Assembly (NCBI RefSeq): GCF_037975245.1
Contig: NC_092575.1
Span: 7,723,001 to 7,787,000, forward strand
Length of the DNA: 64,000 nucleotides
From: Apostichopus japonicus
Taxonomy: Eukaryota > Echinodermata > Holothuroidea > Aspidochirotida > Stichopodidae
Reading direction: 5' to 3'
Part shown: piece after piece, positions 63,919-64,000 of the stretch
How positions within the stretch are numbered: the first letter of the stretch is position 1
How the letters are laid out: each line of letters starts with the position of its first letter
Translations under genes and position numbers: made by a program
The notes under the pieces: generated by a model
Database searches by the model: none
Seen by the model: the letters and a program-made list of their open reading frames with translations, nothing else
What the model was told of the DNA's origin: nothing

Positions 63919-64000
63919 ATTTCGAATTTATCCTATTTTTCCTCGTGATTTGCATATTCATTATGAGGATACCCAGGCGTTAGCTTCTATTTATTTTTAG

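Overview
The window reads as AT-rich, non-coding animal nuclear DNA, probably from a marine invertebrate. A deuterostome such as an echinoderm or hemichordate is my best guess, resting on the transposon types (a THAP/TTAA Kolobok-like element, short hAT-type elements, LINE remnants) and a rhodopsin-family GPCR fragment. The species cannot be fixed from sequence alone. No intact protein-coding gene was found; every recognisable protein segment is a fragment or carries stops or frameshifts.

Layout. (1) Positions 1-26768 and 33735-35685 are one satellite array of roughly 155-bp monomers, about 171 plus 12-13 copies, with nested higher-order duplications at lags of 4686, 2334, 1863, 1252, 1091 and about 470 bp. 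(2) The array is split by a 6966-bp terminal-inverted-repeat element (26769-33734) that duplicated a TA. Its ends are packed with TTCACTC/GAGTGAA motifs, and inside it sit a 2.8-kb fold-back, a tandem duplication and two hairpins. (3) The right edge of the array decays into divergent monomers, and one orphan monomer lies 6 kb further on (41728-41855). (4) 35686-38334 is mostly unidentified, with a GC-rich patch and a tRNA-like sequence. (5) 38339-41547 is a TTAA-flanked Kolobok-like transposon carrying a broken THAP domain on one strand and, facing it, a broken gene resembling the C-terminal cytoplasmic (ballast) domain of P2X7 receptors. (6) From 41.9 to 64 kb lies a graveyard of transposons: LINE reverse transcriptase fragments (41.93-42.3, 43.8-44.4, 48.95-49.9, 56.6-59.3, 62.3-62.65 kb), hAT-type elements with 8-bp target duplications, fold-back MITEs, a broken SET-domain exon (51.47-51.66 kb) and a broken class A GPCR (from 61.2 kb) with a hAT MITE inserted next to or within it.

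The genes do not form a pathway. The biology here is genome structure: satellite amplification, insertion of a large element into a finished satellite, and TE-carried host-like domains. The two items most worth follow-up are the THAP plus P2X7-like pairing in one TTAA element, and the splice-site-like signals repeated in nearly every satellite monomer.
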